NCBI RefSeq assembly: GCF_022317005.1
Contig: NZ_CP081006.1
Coordinates: 3,162,001-3,226,000 of the forward strand
Length of the DNA stretch: 64,000 nt
Origin: Mycobacterium sp. IDR2000157661
Lineage (GTDB): Bacteria > Actinomycetota > Actinomycetes > Mycobacteriales > Mycobacteriaceae
Reading direction: 5' to 3'
Part shown: one piece after another, positions 42,897-51,665 of the stretch
How the letters are laid out: each line of letters begins with the position of its first letter
Position numbering within the stretch: the stretch's first letter is position 1
Notes under the pieces: generated by a model
Database searches by the model: none
Seen by the model: only the letters and a program-made list of their open reading frames with translations
Told to the model about the DNA's origin: nothing
Position numbers and translations under genes: made by a program

Positions 42897-43763
42897 TTAT
42901 GTCAGGAACCGGACGAGGTGGGCGCCGATCAACCGCAACGCCGCGTGCGCGGTGGCGGCCTCGGATCGGGTGAACCCGTGGTCGGTCGAGGCCAAGCGGT
43001 GATGGGTGACCATGACTCCACGGCCGGCCAGCTCGTGAGCGAGGTGCTCACCTTCGGGGCCGAGCGTGTCGAGCTCGCCGGTGATGATCAGCGTCGGTGG
43101 CATGGCCTCGGCCAAGTCGGGGTCGAACACCGGCGATGCCAGCGGTTGGCAACGAACGCCCGGGTCGACGACGTAGGCGTCGATGGCGAGGCGCTGAACA
43201 CGCCGCGATATTCGCGGACGCCTCTTGACCGAGGTACGGTCGGCGCGGGAGAGATCGACGACGGGGAACGCCAATGCCGCCGCGCGCAGGCCGATTTCAC
43301 CGGAGCGGTGTGCCTGCTGGCACACGTTGACCGCCAGCTTTGCGCCTGCGCTTGCGCCCGACACCGACATTCGAGCGGCATCCCAGCCGCGCTCGGGCGC
43401 CTCGGCGCGGATCCAGCGTGCGACGTCGAAGCACTGCTGTTCGGCCACGGGATACTGGGCCTGGGGAGCGGTCGCGTAGTCGGCCAGCACCACCACCGCG
43501 CCGACCTCGGACGCGACGTACTCGGCGACGTACTCCTCTTGCCGCGGGTGGCGCACGATGAACGCGCCGCCGTGTAGGTGTAGGTCGACCGGACTGCGAT
43601 CGCCACCGCGGGCCAGAGGGGCGTCCGGGTACGGCCGGTAGATCAGGCACCGGACATCGCCGTGTCGGGTGGGCACCTCGACGCATTCCGGCGGGGCGAC
43701 CCGGCGGCCGGCGAGGTGGAAGCTCCGCGGCGCCCCGACCAGGGGGAGTATGCGTTGCGCCAC
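42897..43763 (-). CDS. alpha/beta hydrolase, hormone-sensitive-lipase family
   Basis: The protein has 288 residues from the GTG at 43763; the start is uncertain since the frame stays open far upstream, but a promoter-like TGATAAATTT lies in that extension at about 43833-43842. Oxyanion HGG motif in HLHGGAFIVRHP (about residue 72), nucleophile elbow SVSGASAGAKLAVN (G-x-S-x-G, about 145), TGELDTLGPEGE with the acid residue (about 235) and STDHGFTR with the catalytic His (about 265). It is a carboxylesterase or lipase of short to medium acyl esters. With the two SDRs downstream it forms a likely three-gene operon at the end of the island. Confidence 0.85.
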   Translation of the reverse strand: MAQRILPLVGAPRSFHLAGRRVAPPECVEVPTRHGDVRCLIYRPYPDAPLARGGDRSPVDLHLHGGAFIVRHPRQEEYVAEYVASEVGAVVVLADYATAPQAQYPVAEQQCFDVARWIRAEAPERGWDAARMSVSGASAGAKLAVNVCQQAHRSGEIGLRAAALAFPVVDLSRADRTSVKRRPRISRRVQRLAIDAYVVDPGVRCQPLASPVFDPDLAEAMPPTLIITGELDTLGPEGEHLAHELAGRGVMVTHHRLASTDHGFTRSEAATAHAALRLIGAHLVRFLT

Positions 43764-44135
43764 ATGGGCCCCGAACCATGCAGCTGCCCGACGTCTCGGA
43801 ACACCGGGCGTGCCGGTGGACTCGCGGGAGCGAAAATTTATCAGGCGGCCGGGCGCGTCAACCGCTTTCTGCCTGTGTTGACCGCGTTCACAGTACTGAC
43901 GCCGGCCGGAATCAGCACCGGAGTAAGGGGCAGCAGAAAGATCAGGAGGCCGGAAAGGTACGACGACATGTGGACTCGATTCCTCCGCGAAGCGGATGCA
44001 GGTGGTTCGCGTTCCCGACAAGTGTCGGGTGGGCACGTCGGCGTTCGCTTGTCTCGGGTGGACGAGAGAATGAGGCCTTCCTGTGGTGGCCGCACAAGAG
44101 TTCGCAACTGCATGTCTACTGCGTGAGCTCCGACG
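43764..44135. other. island end without a confident gene
   Basis: No confident gene is seen in these 372 bp. They hold the promoter side of the hydrolase gene and two overlapping short frames on opposite strands near 43968, neither with a clear ribosome-binding site. One, the minus-strand membrane peptide, is listed separately at low confidence. Confidence 0.4.
43841..43969 (-). CDS. possible 42-residue membrane peptide
   Basis: The ATG at 43969 gives MSSYLSGLLIFLLPLTPVL, continuing IPAGVSTVNAVNTGRKRLTR. One hydrophobic helix (residues 4-22) is followed by a basic tail, the layout of small inner-membrane peptides. The ribosome-binding site is weak (GGAAT about 9 bp upstream). No family is recognised. 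It could be the leader of the hydrolase transcript or chance. Confidence 0.25.
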   Translation of the reverse strand: MSSYLSGLLIFLLPLTPVLIPAGVSTVNAVNTGRKRLTRPAA

Positions 44136-44173
44136 ACATCGCCCCACCCGCGAATGTGCAGGTGGGGCGATGT
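44136..44173. terminator. perfect hairpin terminator beside tRNA-His
   Basis: ACATCGCCCCACC (44136-44148) and GGTGGGGCGATGT (44161-44173) are perfect 13-bp reverse complements with a 12-base loop. It begins about 10 bp after the tRNA-His 3' end in the direction of tRNA transcription, and so lies inside the island edge. It would terminate the tRNA transcript. Confidence 0.75.
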
Positions 44174-44182
44174 CTTCAGTCG

Positions 44183-44209
44183 GGGTGGCTGACGGGACTC
44201 GAACCCGCG
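44183..44209. repeat. proximal att copy inside tRNA-His
   Basis: These 27 bp are identical to 33377-33403. They comprise one flanking base, the discriminator, the acceptor 3' strand and the T-arm of tRNA-His. The repeat keeps the tRNA intact after integration. Confidence 0.8.
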
Positions 44210-44257
44210 ACATCCAGGATCACAACCTGGTGCTCTACCAACTGAACTACAGCCACC
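44184..44257 (-). tRNA. hisT: tRNA-His (GTG)
   Basis: The minus strand reads an intact tRNA: extra G at position -1 (44257), acceptor GTGGCTG/CAGCCAC, D-arm GTTCAGTTGGTAGAGC, anticodon stem-loop CAGGTTGTGATCCTG with anticodon GTG, T-arm CGGGTTCGAGTCCCG and discriminator C. The -1 G and C73 are identity features of tRNA-His. CCA is not encoded. It lies upstream of orn's 3' end as in M. tuberculosis. Confidence 0.96.
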
Positions 44258-44283
44258 ATTGCCGCGTGCGCGGCGTCGTAATA

Positions 44284-44931
44284 TTAGCCGCTCGACCGCT
44301 CGGCAGCCGAATCCATATCCCGCGATCCGCCGTTCGCGGAGGCCAACTGCTCGGCGATGGCGGCGATGTCGCTGGTCGACGGCCCCGGCGCCGGCACGAA
44401 CGCGGTACGCCGGTAGTACTGCAGCTCACGGATCGACTCGTGGATGTCGGCGAGGGCACGGTGGGCCAGCCCCTTCTCGGGCTGACCGAAGTAGATGCGG
44501 GGATACCAGCGCCTGCACAACTCCTTGATGGAACTGACGTCGATCATCCGGTAGTGCAGGTATCCGTCGAGCTTGGGCATATCACGGCAGATGAAGCCGC
44601 GGTCGGTGGCGATCGAGTTGCCGGCCAGGGGAGCGGTCTTGGCCTGTTTGACGTGGGTGCCGATGTAGTCGAGCACCATCTCCTCGGCCTGTGCGACGTC
44701 GACGGTCGAGGCGCGCACCTCCTCGATCAGGCCGGACTTGGTGTGCATGTCGGTGACCACCGGGATCATCGCCGACAAGGCCGCGTCGTCGGCGTGGATG
44801 ACGACGTCCAAACCGTCGCCCAGGATGTTGAGGTCGGCGTCGGTCACCAGCACCGCAATCTCGATGAGCCGGTCGGTCTTCAGATCCAGCCCCGTCATCT
44901 CACAGTCGATCCATACCAGTTCGTCACGCAC
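44284..44931 (-). CDS. orn: oligoribonuclease
   Basis: The protein has 215 residues from the GTG at 44931, giving [17 protein letters not shown], the same length and start as the M. tuberculosis enzyme; a GTG at 44940 adds three residues. DEDDh exonuclease motifs: [10 protein letters not shown] (Exo I), [36 protein letters not shown] (Exo II) and [14 protein letters not shown] (Exo III with His). It degrades nanoRNAs of 2-5 bases and pGpG to mononucleotides. It is transcribed toward tRNA-His. Confidence 0.97.
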   Translation of the reverse strand: MRDELVWIDCEMTGLDLKTDRLIEIAVLVTDADLNILGDGLDVVIHADDAALSAMIPVVTDMHTKSGLIEEVRASTVDVAQAEEMVLDYIGTHVKQAKTAPLAGNSIATDRGFICRDMPKLDGYLHYRMIDVSSIKELCRRWYPRIYFGQPEKGLAHRALADIHESIRELQYYRRTAFVPAPGPSTSDIAAIAEQLASANGGSRDMDSAAERSSG

Positions 44932-45012
44932 GACGCTCACAGTAAGCCCTGGACCGGCAACCCGGCGCTTTCACCCGCCCGGTGTCACTGGGGTCCAAGT
45001 AGGGTGCCAGCC

Positions 45013-46590
45013 ATGACCACGGAGTCGGCCGCCGGCCCCGCCCAGCGGATCGCCGCAGGTTACGCCGTCGACGGCGCGGCGGTGGAGCTGGGCGCCGTCG
45101 TCGTCGACGGGGTGTGTGATCCCACGGCACGGGTCCGGATTCCGTTGTCGACGGTCAACCGTCACGGGCTGGTGGCCGGCGCGACGGGTACCGGCAAGAC
45201 GAAGTCGCTGCAGGTGCTCGCCGAACAGCTCTCCGCCGCCGGGGTGCCCTGTTTGATGGCCGACGTGAAGGGCGACCTGTCGGGTCTGTCACGCGCCGGC
45301 GAGGCTGCCGACAAGATCACCGCGCGGGCTGCCGACACGGGGGACACCTGGACGCCGACGGCCTACCCGGTCGAGTTTCTTTCGCTCGGCGCGAGCGGCA
45401 CCGGTGTGCCGGTCCGCGCAACCATCTCCAGCTTCGGGCCCATCCTGCTGTCAAAGGTGCTCGGGCTGAATGCCACGCAGGAGTCGACGCTCGGGCTGAT
45501 CTTCCACTGGGCCGACCAGAAGGGGCTGTCGCTGCTCGACACCAAGGACCTGCGGGCGGTGATTCAATACCTCACCAGCGACGAGGGCAAGCCCGATCTC
45601 AAGGCGCTCGGCGCGGTGTCCACGACGACCGCCGGGGTGATCCTGCGCGCACTCGTCAACCTCGAAGCCGATGGCGGCGACACCTTCTTCGGCGAGCCCG
45701 AACTCGAACCGCACGATCTGGTGCGAGTCGACGAGCACGGCCGCGGCGTCATCTCGTTGCTCGAACTCGGTGACCAGGCCGCTCGACCGGTGATGTTCTC
45801 CACCTTCCTGATGTGGGTGCTCGCCGACCTGTTCACGACGTTGCCCGAGGTCGGCGACGTCGACAAGCCGAAGCTGGTGTTCTTCTTCGACGAGGCGCAC
45901 CTGCTGTTCACCGACGCGTCGAAAGCGTTTCTGGCGCAGGTCGAACAGACCGTCAAGCTGATCCGGTCCAAAGGCGTCGGCGTTTTCTTCTGTACGCAGC
46001 TGCCCACCGACGTCCCCAGGGACGTGCTGTCGCAGCTCGGCGCGCGCATCCAGCACGCTCTTCGTGCGTTCACCCCCGACGACGAGAAGGCGCTGACGAA
46101 GACGGTCGGCACCTACCCGAAAACCGATGTCTACGAACTGAAGTCGGCGCTGACTTCACTCGGTATCGGCGAAGCCGTCGTCACGGTGCTCTCCGAGAAC
46201 GGGGTGCCGACACCGGTGGCGTGGACGCGGATGCGCGCACCCCGGTCGCTGATGGACACCATCGGCCCCGATGCGATGGCTGCGGCCGCGAAAGCCAGTG
46301 CGCTGCAGGCGCAATACGGTCAGCCCATCGACCGCGAGTCGGCCTACGAGCGGCTCAACGCGCGCCTCGCCCCGCTCGAGCCCTCCGCCGACTCGCTGCC
46401 ACCGCCGGTCGACATCGGCGGAGCGACCGCGTCCGGGGACGTGCGATCCCGCGACACCGCCGAGCCCGGGATGCTGGAACAGGTGATGGCCAGCCCGGCG
46501 TTCAAGAGCGCCATGCGCTCGGCGGGCACCGTGATCGGCCGCGAGATCACCCGCAGCATCTTCGGCACCGCGCGCCGCCGCCGGCGTTAG
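45013..46590 (+). CDS. HerA-like ATPase, DUF853 (Rv2510c type)
   Basis: The protein has 525 residues from the ATG at 45013. Walker A GLVAGATGTGKTKSLQVLAEQL (about residue 50-72), Walker B KLVFFFDEAHLLFTDAS (about 292-308), an Arg-containing FFCTQLPTDVPRDVLSQLGARIQHAL segment (sensor/arginine-finger region, about 340), and a basic tail FGTARRRRR. It belongs to the FtsK/HerA superfamily of hexameric ATPases. Members of DUF853 are presumed DNA or protein translocases; the mycobacterial role is unknown. It is divergent from orn (81 bp) and conserved in this position. Confidence 0.92.
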   Translation: MTTESAAGPAQRIAAGYAVDGAAVELGAVVVDGVCDPTARVRIPLSTVNRHGLVAGATGTGKTKSLQVLAEQLSAAGVPCLMADVKGDLSGLSRAGEAADKITARAADTGDTWTPTAYPVEFLSLGASGTGVPVRATISSFGPILLSKVLGLNATQESTLGLIFHWADQKGLSLLDTKDLRAVIQYLTSDEGKPDLKALGAVSTTTAGVILRALVNLEADGGDTFFGEPELEPHDLVRVDEHGRGVISLLELGDQAARPVMFSTFLMWVLADLFTTLPEVGDVDKPKLVFFFDEAHLLFTDASKAFLAQVEQTVKLIRSKGVGVFFCTQLPTDVPRDVLSQLGARIQHALRAFTPDDEKALTKTVGTYPKTDVYELKSALTSLGIGEAVVTVLSENGVPTPVAWTRMRAPRSLMDTIGPDAMAAAAKASALQAQYGQPIDRESAYERLNARLAPLEPSADSLPPPVDIGGATASGDVRSRDTAEPGMLEQVMASPAFKSAMRSAGTVIGREITRSIFGTARRRRR

Positions 46591-46600
46591 GGCTCGGCGC

Positions 46601-46657
46601 CGAAATAGCGTTCTGGGCTGTTAATTCGGCGAATCAACGACCGGGAATGCTATTTCG
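46601..46657. repeat. palindromic repeat element / bidirectional terminator, type C
   Basis: CGAAATAGCGTTC (46601-46613) and GAATGCTATTTCG (46645-46657) pair with a single mismatch (G-T wobble in RNA), with about 31 bp between. The unit fills the 86-bp gap between the convergent HerA-like and cmrA genes. The arms differ in sequence from the type A element at 4366, so it is a different family. Confidence 0.65.
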
Positions 46658-46676
46658 CGGCAGTCGGGGAAGGCGG

Positions 46677-47483
46677 CTAGCCGCCGCCGAGCCTCTTGTA
46701 GACCGCGCCGACGATCGGCGTGACGATCGCGCGCGGAGTGTAGCCCGCTGCCACCGACATCGCCTTGGACGTGGCGCCGGGAACCACCCGCATCTTGTTG
46801 CGCTCTAAGCCATCCAGCGACTGCTTGGCGGTGTACTCGGTGGAGATCCACAGGAAATCCGGAATCAGCTTCTCGACCAGCGACTGCTCCTCCTCCGAGG
46901 GCAGCGTCTCGCGCACCGGGCCCGGCGCGAGCACAGTCACGTGCACGCCCACTTTCTTCAACTCGCCGCGCAGCGACTCGCTGAACGTGTTGACGAACGC
47001 CTTGGTCGCGGCATACGTGGCATTGTTCGGGATCGGCGAATTGCCCGCCGCAGAGCCGGAGATCAGGATCCCGCCGGCCTTGCGCTCGACCATGCCCGGC
47101 AGCACCGCCAGAACAAGGTCGTGCACTCCGAGGACGTTCAGCTGAACCTGCGCCTTCTCGTCAGCCGGGTCCAGCGCGGCCACCGGACCGAACGTCGCGG
47201 TACCCGCGTTCGCGCACAGGATCGAGATGTCGCGGGGGGCCAACTCGTCGCAGAATTTGGTGCGCTCGCTCGGATCGGCCAGGTCCACCGGGCGCACCTC
47301 GACGGTCACGCCGTACTGCGCGGTGAGCCGGTCGGCCAACGAACGCAACACGTCCTCGCGACGCGCCGTGACGATCAGGTGGTGCCCGCGGGCGGCGAGC
47401 TCGACGGCCAGCGCCTCGCCGATGTTCTGCGACGCGCCGGTGACGACGGCGCGGGTGTCGGCGCTGGGAGCGGGTACTGACAT
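46677..47483 (-). CDS. cmrA: mycolate reductase, SDR family (Rv2509 type)
   Basis: The protein has 268 residues, the same as Rv2509. TGASQNIGEALAVELAARG (about residues 15-33), ARREDVL (NADPH-type basic residue), CANAGTATFGP (about 88), GSAAGNSPIPNNATYAATKAFVNTFSESLR with Ser, Tyr and Lys of the active site (about 143-160). Rv2509/CmrA reduces the 3-oxo group left by Pks13 condensation, giving mature mycolic acid in Corynebacteriales. This is established for the family; here it rests on sequence pattern and conserved position next to the Rv2510c and Rv2508c homologues. Confidence 0.9.
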   Translation of the reverse strand: MSVPAPSADTRAVVTGASQNIGEALAVELAARGHHLIVTARREDVLRSLADRLTAQYGVTVEVRPVDLADPSERTKFCDELAPRDISILCANAGTATFGPVAALDPADEKAQVQLNVLGVHDLVLAVLPGMVERKAGGILISGSAAGNSPIPNNATYAATKAFVNTFSESLRGELKKVGVHVTVLAPGPVRETLPSEEEQSLVEKLIPDFLWISTEYTAKQSLDGLERNKMRVVPGATSKAMSVAAGYTPRAIVTPIVGAVYKRLGGG

Positions 47484-47509
47484 GGGCGGGACTATATCGT
47501 GGGCCGATC

Positions 47510-48838
47510 ATGAGCCAGCCACCCGATTCGGCCGAGCCGTCCGTGCGGACCGCGGGCCGGCGGCAGATCATTTCCTGGGCGCTGTGGGACTTCGGGGCCA
47601 CGGGCCTGAACGCGATGGTCGTCACCTTCGTGTTCTCGGTCTACCTCACCAGCTCCGTCGGCGACACGCTGCCCGGCGACAGCAGCCCGGCGAGTTGGCT
47701 GGGCTGGGCGCTCGGCCTCGCCGGTCTGGTGGTCGCGTTGCTGGCCCCGGTCACCGGGGTCTGGGTCGACGCACCCTGGCGCAGGCGCCGGGTGCTGGCG
47801 ATGCTCACCGCGCTGGCCGCCGTGTCGACCGCGGGCATGAGCTTCATCCGCGACGACTGGCACTACCTGCTGCCGGGGCTGGTGCTGCTGGCGGGCGCAT
47901 CGGCGTGCAACGAGTTGGCCACGGTGCCCTACAACGCGATGCTGCGGCAGCTGTCCACCCCGCAGACGTCGGGGCAGATCTCCGGAATGGGAATCGGGCT
48001 CGGCTATTTCGGTAGCGTGGTGTTACTGCTGATCGCCTACTTCGGCTTCATCTCCGGCGACGGCGACACCCGCGGGCTGCTGGGGATCGCCGCCGATGAC
48101 GGGCAGAACGTGCGCGCCGCGATGCTGGTGACCGCGATCTGGTTCGGGGTGTTCGCCCTGCCCCTGCTCTTCACGGCACCCGGCGCGCCGCCCGACGAAG
48201 ACCGTGAGCGGGGCGCGGTCGGGTTCTTCGGCGGCTACCGCGTGTTGTGGACCGAGATCGTCAGCGAATGGCGGCGTGACCACCACGTCATCTACTACCT
48301 GATCGCCAGCGCGGTGTTCCGGGACGGACTCACCGGCATCTTCGCCTTCGGGGCGGTGCTCGGCGTCAACGTCTACGGCATCTCCAGCGCCAACGTGCTG
48401 CTGTTCGGGGTGAGCGCCAGCGTCATCGCCGCCATCGGCGCCGTGCTCGGCGGTCTGCTCGATGACCGCTTCGGCGCCAAGCCGGTCATCATCACGTCGC
48501 TGGCCGCGATGATCATCGCCGGCCTGACGTTGATGGCGCTGGACGGTCCGTTGGCGTTCTGGGTCTGTGGCCTGCTGCTGTGCCTGTTCATCGGGCCGAC
48601 GCTGTCGGCGGCGCGCACCCTGATGCTGCGGATGTCGGCCGACGGCAAGGAAGGTGTGGCCTTCGGCCTGTACACCACCACCGGCCGGGCCGTTTCCTAT
48701 CTTGCTCCGCTGCTGTTCTCGGTCTTCATCGCGGTGTTCGGGACCGACCGCGCAGGCATGGGCGGGCTGGTGGTGGTGCTCGCCGCGGGCTTGGTGGCGA
48801 TGCTGTTCGTGCGGGTGCCCGGGCGGCTGCGGGTCTAG
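47510..48838 (+). CDS. MFS transporter, Atg22/UMF1 type (Rv2508c type)
   Basis: The protein has 442 residues from the ATG at 47510. It begins with a short polar tail, then ISWALWDFGATGLNAMVVTFVFSVYL, the UMF1 signature helix 1, followed by about eleven more membrane helices. NELATVPYNAMLRQLS and GQISGMGIGLGYFGSVVLLL (about 140-175) and GGLLDDRFGAKPVIITSLA (about 310) are family features. Related Atg22 proteins export amino acids from vacuoles; the bacterial substrate is unknown. It overlaps the convergent next gene by 4 bp. Confidence 0.9.
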   Translation: MSQPPDSAEPSVRTAGRRQIISWALWDFGATGLNAMVVTFVFSVYLTSSVGDTLPGDSSPASWLGWALGLAGLVVALLAPVTGVWVDAPWRRRRVLAMLTALAAVSTAGMSFIRDDWHYLLPGLVLLAGASACNELATVPYNAMLRQLSTPQTSGQISGMGIGLGYFGSVVLLLIAYFGFISGDGDTRGLLGIAADDGQNVRAAMLVTAIWFGVFALPLLFTAPGAPPDEDRERGAVGFFGGYRVLWTEIVSEWRRDHHVIYYLIASAVFRDGLTGIFAFGAVLGVNVYGISSANVLLFGVSASVIAAIGAVLGGLLDDRFGAKPVIITSLAAMIIAGLTLMALDGPLAFWVCGLLLCLFIGPTLSAARTLMLRMSADGKEGVAFGLYTTTGRAVSYLAPLLFSVFIAVFGTDRAGMGGLVVVLAAGLVAMLFVRVPGRLRV

Positions 48839-49614
48839 CCGCCAGCCGTGCAGATCGTCAGGCCGGCGCCGGTGCGCTGCTGGACGACGGCGCCGTCGAC
48901 GGTGATCGAGCAGTTCACTTCGCGGCCGACGTTGATGATGCTGACGCTGGCCGATGAGGCCGCCGGCGCGCTGAGCTCCACCTGCTTGCTCCATGGCAGG
49001 AGCACGTTGAACTCGGTCTGCAGCAGCCCACCGCTGTCGACGTAGGTGATGTTGATGGCGCGCCCGTCGCCGGAGACCTCGTAGACGACGGTCTGCGTGA
49101 CACCGGGTGCGGTGGTCGGCGGCCTGGTCGGCACCGTCGGAACCGAAGGCACCGTCGGGGCGGGCAGCCGCGGGACGGTGGGCGCCCGGGTCGTCGTGGT
49201 GGGCGCGGACGTGGTGAAGTCCGGCTCCTGCATCGGCGGCACGGGTGCGACGACCGTCTCCTGCCGCGAACTGTTGACGATGACCAGCGCGATCACCAGG
49301 CCGACGACGGTGACCACGGCGACCCCGGCCACCACCCACAGCCAGCGCGGTGACTTCGGCTCCTCGGGCGGCGGGCCCGGGGGTTCGCCGGGCGGGTAGC
49401 CGGCACCGTACTGGCCGGTCGCATACGGGTCATAGCCGTACGGCGATGAGAGCCGCTGCGTCGGCGCGGGCGTCTCGTAGGTCGGGCCGTACGGAGTTTG
49501 GCTGGCGTAGGCGGGATCGGTGTACCCGGGGTAGCCGTACCCCTGGGACTGGCTCGGATCGGGCCCGCCGCGGTAGCCGGATTGCTCCTCGCGCCCGCGG
49601 TATGGATCGGTCAT
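48835..49614 (-). CDS. proline-rich membrane protein with MmpS-like C-terminal domain (Rv2507 type)
   Basis: The protein has 259 residues from the ATG at 49614, MTDPYRGREEQSGYRGG. Residues 1-85 are Tyr/Gly/Pro-rich and disordered (YGYPGYTDPAY, TGQYGAGYPPGEPPG). One membrane helix follows (about 92-114, WLWVVAGVAVVTVVGLVIALVIV), then a Thr/Pro-rich linker (about 120-165) and a C-terminal beta domain QTVVYEVSGDGRAINITYVDSGGLLQTEF…VSIINVGREVNCSITVDGAVV. That domain is like MmpS extracellular domains. It is probably a cell-envelope protein. Function unknown. Confidence 0.9.
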   Translation of the reverse strand: MTDPYRGREEQSGYRGGPDPSQSQGYGYPGYTDPAYASQTPYGPTYETPAPTQRLSSPYGYDPYATGQYGAGYPPGEPPGPPPEEPKSPRWLWVVAGVAVVTVVGLVIALVIVNSSRQETVVAPVPPMQEPDFTTSAPTTTTRAPTVPRLPAPTVPSVPTVPTRPPTTAPGVTQTVVYEVSGDGRAINITYVDSGGLLQTEFNVLLPWSKQVELSAPAASSASVSIINVGREVNCSITVDGAVVQQRTGAGLTICTAGG

Positions 49615-49766
49615 GCCCACCTCATGGCTGCCACGGTACCTGGGCACCCGCTCAACTGGCCGTGACCTCGCACCGGTCTCGGCGCACCCGTTCGGCGCCG
49701 ACGGCTCAAGGGCTCGGGCGGGGCGTCGGTGGGCGGCCGCGGCGAGGGCTATGCAGAATTGGAGCG

Positions 49767-51644
49767 GTGGGAGAGCAGATACGTCGGATCTACGGCGCCT
49801 CGATGTCGCCGGATGCCACCGCGTTCGCCCATCTGGTCGACGAAGGGGGCTACCCGCGGGCGGTGCAGCGGTTCCTGCGCGGCTGGCGCGCCACCTCGTC
49901 GCGCGACGTGGAGTTGCCCATCGAGGGGCCCATCACCCGGGTGCTGCACTCCGCCGACGGTCACTGGCTCGCTTGCGAGGTGGCGCCCGACGGCAGCAGT
50001 CGCACGCAACTGTGGGTCGTCACAACCGATCCCGATGACCGCGATGCCCGTCGCATCGATTCCTGGCCTGCGGAGATGCCGGAGGGCACTGCCGAGCTGA
50101 TCAGCTGGGACGGCACCAAGGTCGCAGCGATCCTGACCGGTGCGGACGGCGTCGGCAGTTCGTGTCTGATCGACCCGGCCACCGGCGACACCATCGTGCT
50201 TGACCGGCGGTCGAGCGGACGCCTGGTCGACGCGTGGGCCGGTACCGCTCTGGTTCGGGTCGGTCCGCGCGGTTACCGCGATCTCATGATGCTGCGCGGT
50301 CAAACCGAAATCGCCCTGTTGCCATACGATCCGGGCTCCACCACCGACACCGGCATAATTCTCGACGACCACGGGCCGCGCCGACTGCGAGCAGGCCTCG
50401 AGGGCGAGGCATTCGAGCTGTACCAGCCGGCGAAGACCTTCGGTCTCAACAGCACCGAAGGCTACGTGCGGGCGTTGATCCGCAGCGAGAACGGCGCCGA
50501 GCATGCCCGACTGCTCGAGGTGACCACCACTCCCGACGGGGTCGCCTATCAGGTGATCGCCGAGAAGCCGGGCTACGAACTCGACGAGTTCACCGTCAGC
50601 GATGACCAGTCCACCGTAGCGATGTTGTGGAATATCCACGGCGCCAGCGAGTTACAGATCCTCGAACTCGGCGACAACTTCTTGCACGACCCGACTCCGC
50701 TGCCCGGCATGGTGGCCAGTGAGCTGAGCATCAGCGCGGGCGGATCGATGCTGGCGCTTACAGTGGAGGGACCGTCCACACCGCCGTCCGTGGAACTGGT
50801 GGACCCCCGCACGGGCGAGTGGGAGCCCGTTGACCGCCAACCCAGTTCGGGTCCCGTCGCCGCCGACCCGACCCTGGAGACCGTCACCGCACGCGACGGG
50901 CTGCAGTTCACCGGTTGGCTCTTTCGGCCTCCGGACGGTGTAGCCACCATCGGCGCGATGCTGTTTCTGCACGGCGGCCCGGAAGGCCAGGGCAGGCCGG
51001 GTTACAACGAGTTCTTCCCCCGACTGCTCGAGGAGGGCATCGCGGTGTTCCTGCCGAACGTGCGGGGTTCGGGCGGCTTCGGCCGCAACTTCATGCACGC
51101 CGACGACAGGGAGCGGCGGTTCGCGGCGATCGACGACGTTGCCGACGCCGCCGCATACCTCGTCGACGGTGGCTTCGTTCCGGCCGACCGCGTCGCCTGC
51201 TGCGGATGGTCTTATGGCGGCTACCTGACGCAGGCGGCGATGACCTTCCATCCGCACTCCTTCGCCGCGGGCATCTCCATCTGCGGGATGAGTGACCTGA
51301 ACACGTGGTACCGCAACACCGAACCCTGGATCGCCGCGGCCGCATATCCTAAGTACGGCCACCCGATCAGCGATCGCGATCTGCTCGAGCAGCTATCGCC
51401 GCTGCAGCGGGTCGACGCGCTCACCGCACCATTGCTGCTCGTGCACGGCGCCAATGACACCAATGTCCCGCCCAGTGAGTCCCAGCAAATGTTCGAAGCG
51501 CTGCAAACTCTTAACCGGAGAGTCGATCTGCTGATGTTCTCCGACGACGGCCACGAAATCGACAAGCGCGAAAATCGAGCGGTGCTGGTCAAGGCCATGT
51601 GCGAGTGGCTGATTGAGGCATTCAGCGCACCGCCGAAGTCGTGA
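49767..51644 (+). CDS. S9-family (prolyl oligopeptidase-like) serine peptidase
   Basis: The protein has 625 residues from the GTG at 49767; an ATG at 49803 (MSPDATAF) is an alternative and no start has an ideal ribosome-binding site. The N-terminal 370 residues are repeated beta-strand units (LWVVTTDPDDRD, VIAEKPGYELDEFTVSDD), i.e. a propeller. The C-terminal alpha/beta-hydrolase domain has FLHGGPEGQGRPG, the nucleophile elbow CCGWSYGGYLTQAA (about residue 480), HGANDTNVPPSES with catalytic Asp (about 562) and SDDGHEI with His (about 596). It cleaves short peptides, probably in the cytoplasm since no signal is present. As recalled, M. tuberculosis lacks a gene between Rv2507 and Rv2506, so this is an addition. 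Confidence 0.9.
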   Translation: MGEQIRRIYGASMSPDATAFAHLVDEGGYPRAVQRFLRGWRATSSRDVELPIEGPITRVLHSADGHWLACEVAPDGSSRTQLWVVTTDPDDRDARRIDSWPAEMPEGTAELISWDGTKVAAILTGADGVGSSCLIDPATGDTIVLDRRSSGRLVDAWAGTALVRVGPRGYRDLMMLRGQTEIALLPYDPGSTTDTGIILDDHGPRRLRAGLEGEAFELYQPAKTFGLNSTEGYVRALIRSENGAEHARLLEVTTTPDGVAYQVIAEKPGYELDEFTVSDDQSTVAMLWNIHGASELQILELGDNFLHDPTPLPGMVASELSISAGGSMLALTVEGPSTPPSVELVDPRTGEWEPVDRQPSSGPVAADPTLETVTARDGLQFTGWLFRPPDGVATIGAMLFLHGGPEGQGRPGYNEFFPRLLEEGIAVFLPNVRGSGGFGRNFMHADDRERRFAAIDDVADAAAYLVDGGFVPADRVACCGWSYGGYLTQAAMTFHPHSFAAGISICGMSDLNTWYRNTEPWIAAAAYPKYGHPISDRDLLEQLSPLQRVDALTAPLLLVHGANDTNVPPSESQQMFEALQTLNRRVDLLMFSDDGHEIDKRENRAVLVKAMCEWLIEAFSAPPKS

Positions 51645-51665
51645 CCGAATTGACGCCGTAGCCAG

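Larger units (their letters stand above)
33377..44209. mobile_element. putative tRNA-His integrated metabolic island
   Basis: The segment is bounded by 27-bp perfect direct repeats of the tRNA-His 3' end (33377-33403 and 44183-44209), with the intact tRNA at one end. Content is accessory: sulfatase, SnoaL-like, FadD, WS/DGAT, PucR regulator, two SDRs, a hydrolase. The DNA on both sides (ldtB; tRNA-His, orn) is conserved core. In M. tuberculosis, as I recall, the same ldtB to hisT interval carries other genes including IS1081. No integrase, transposase or excisionase is found inside, so it is a decayed or passively acquired island. Confidence 0.65.
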
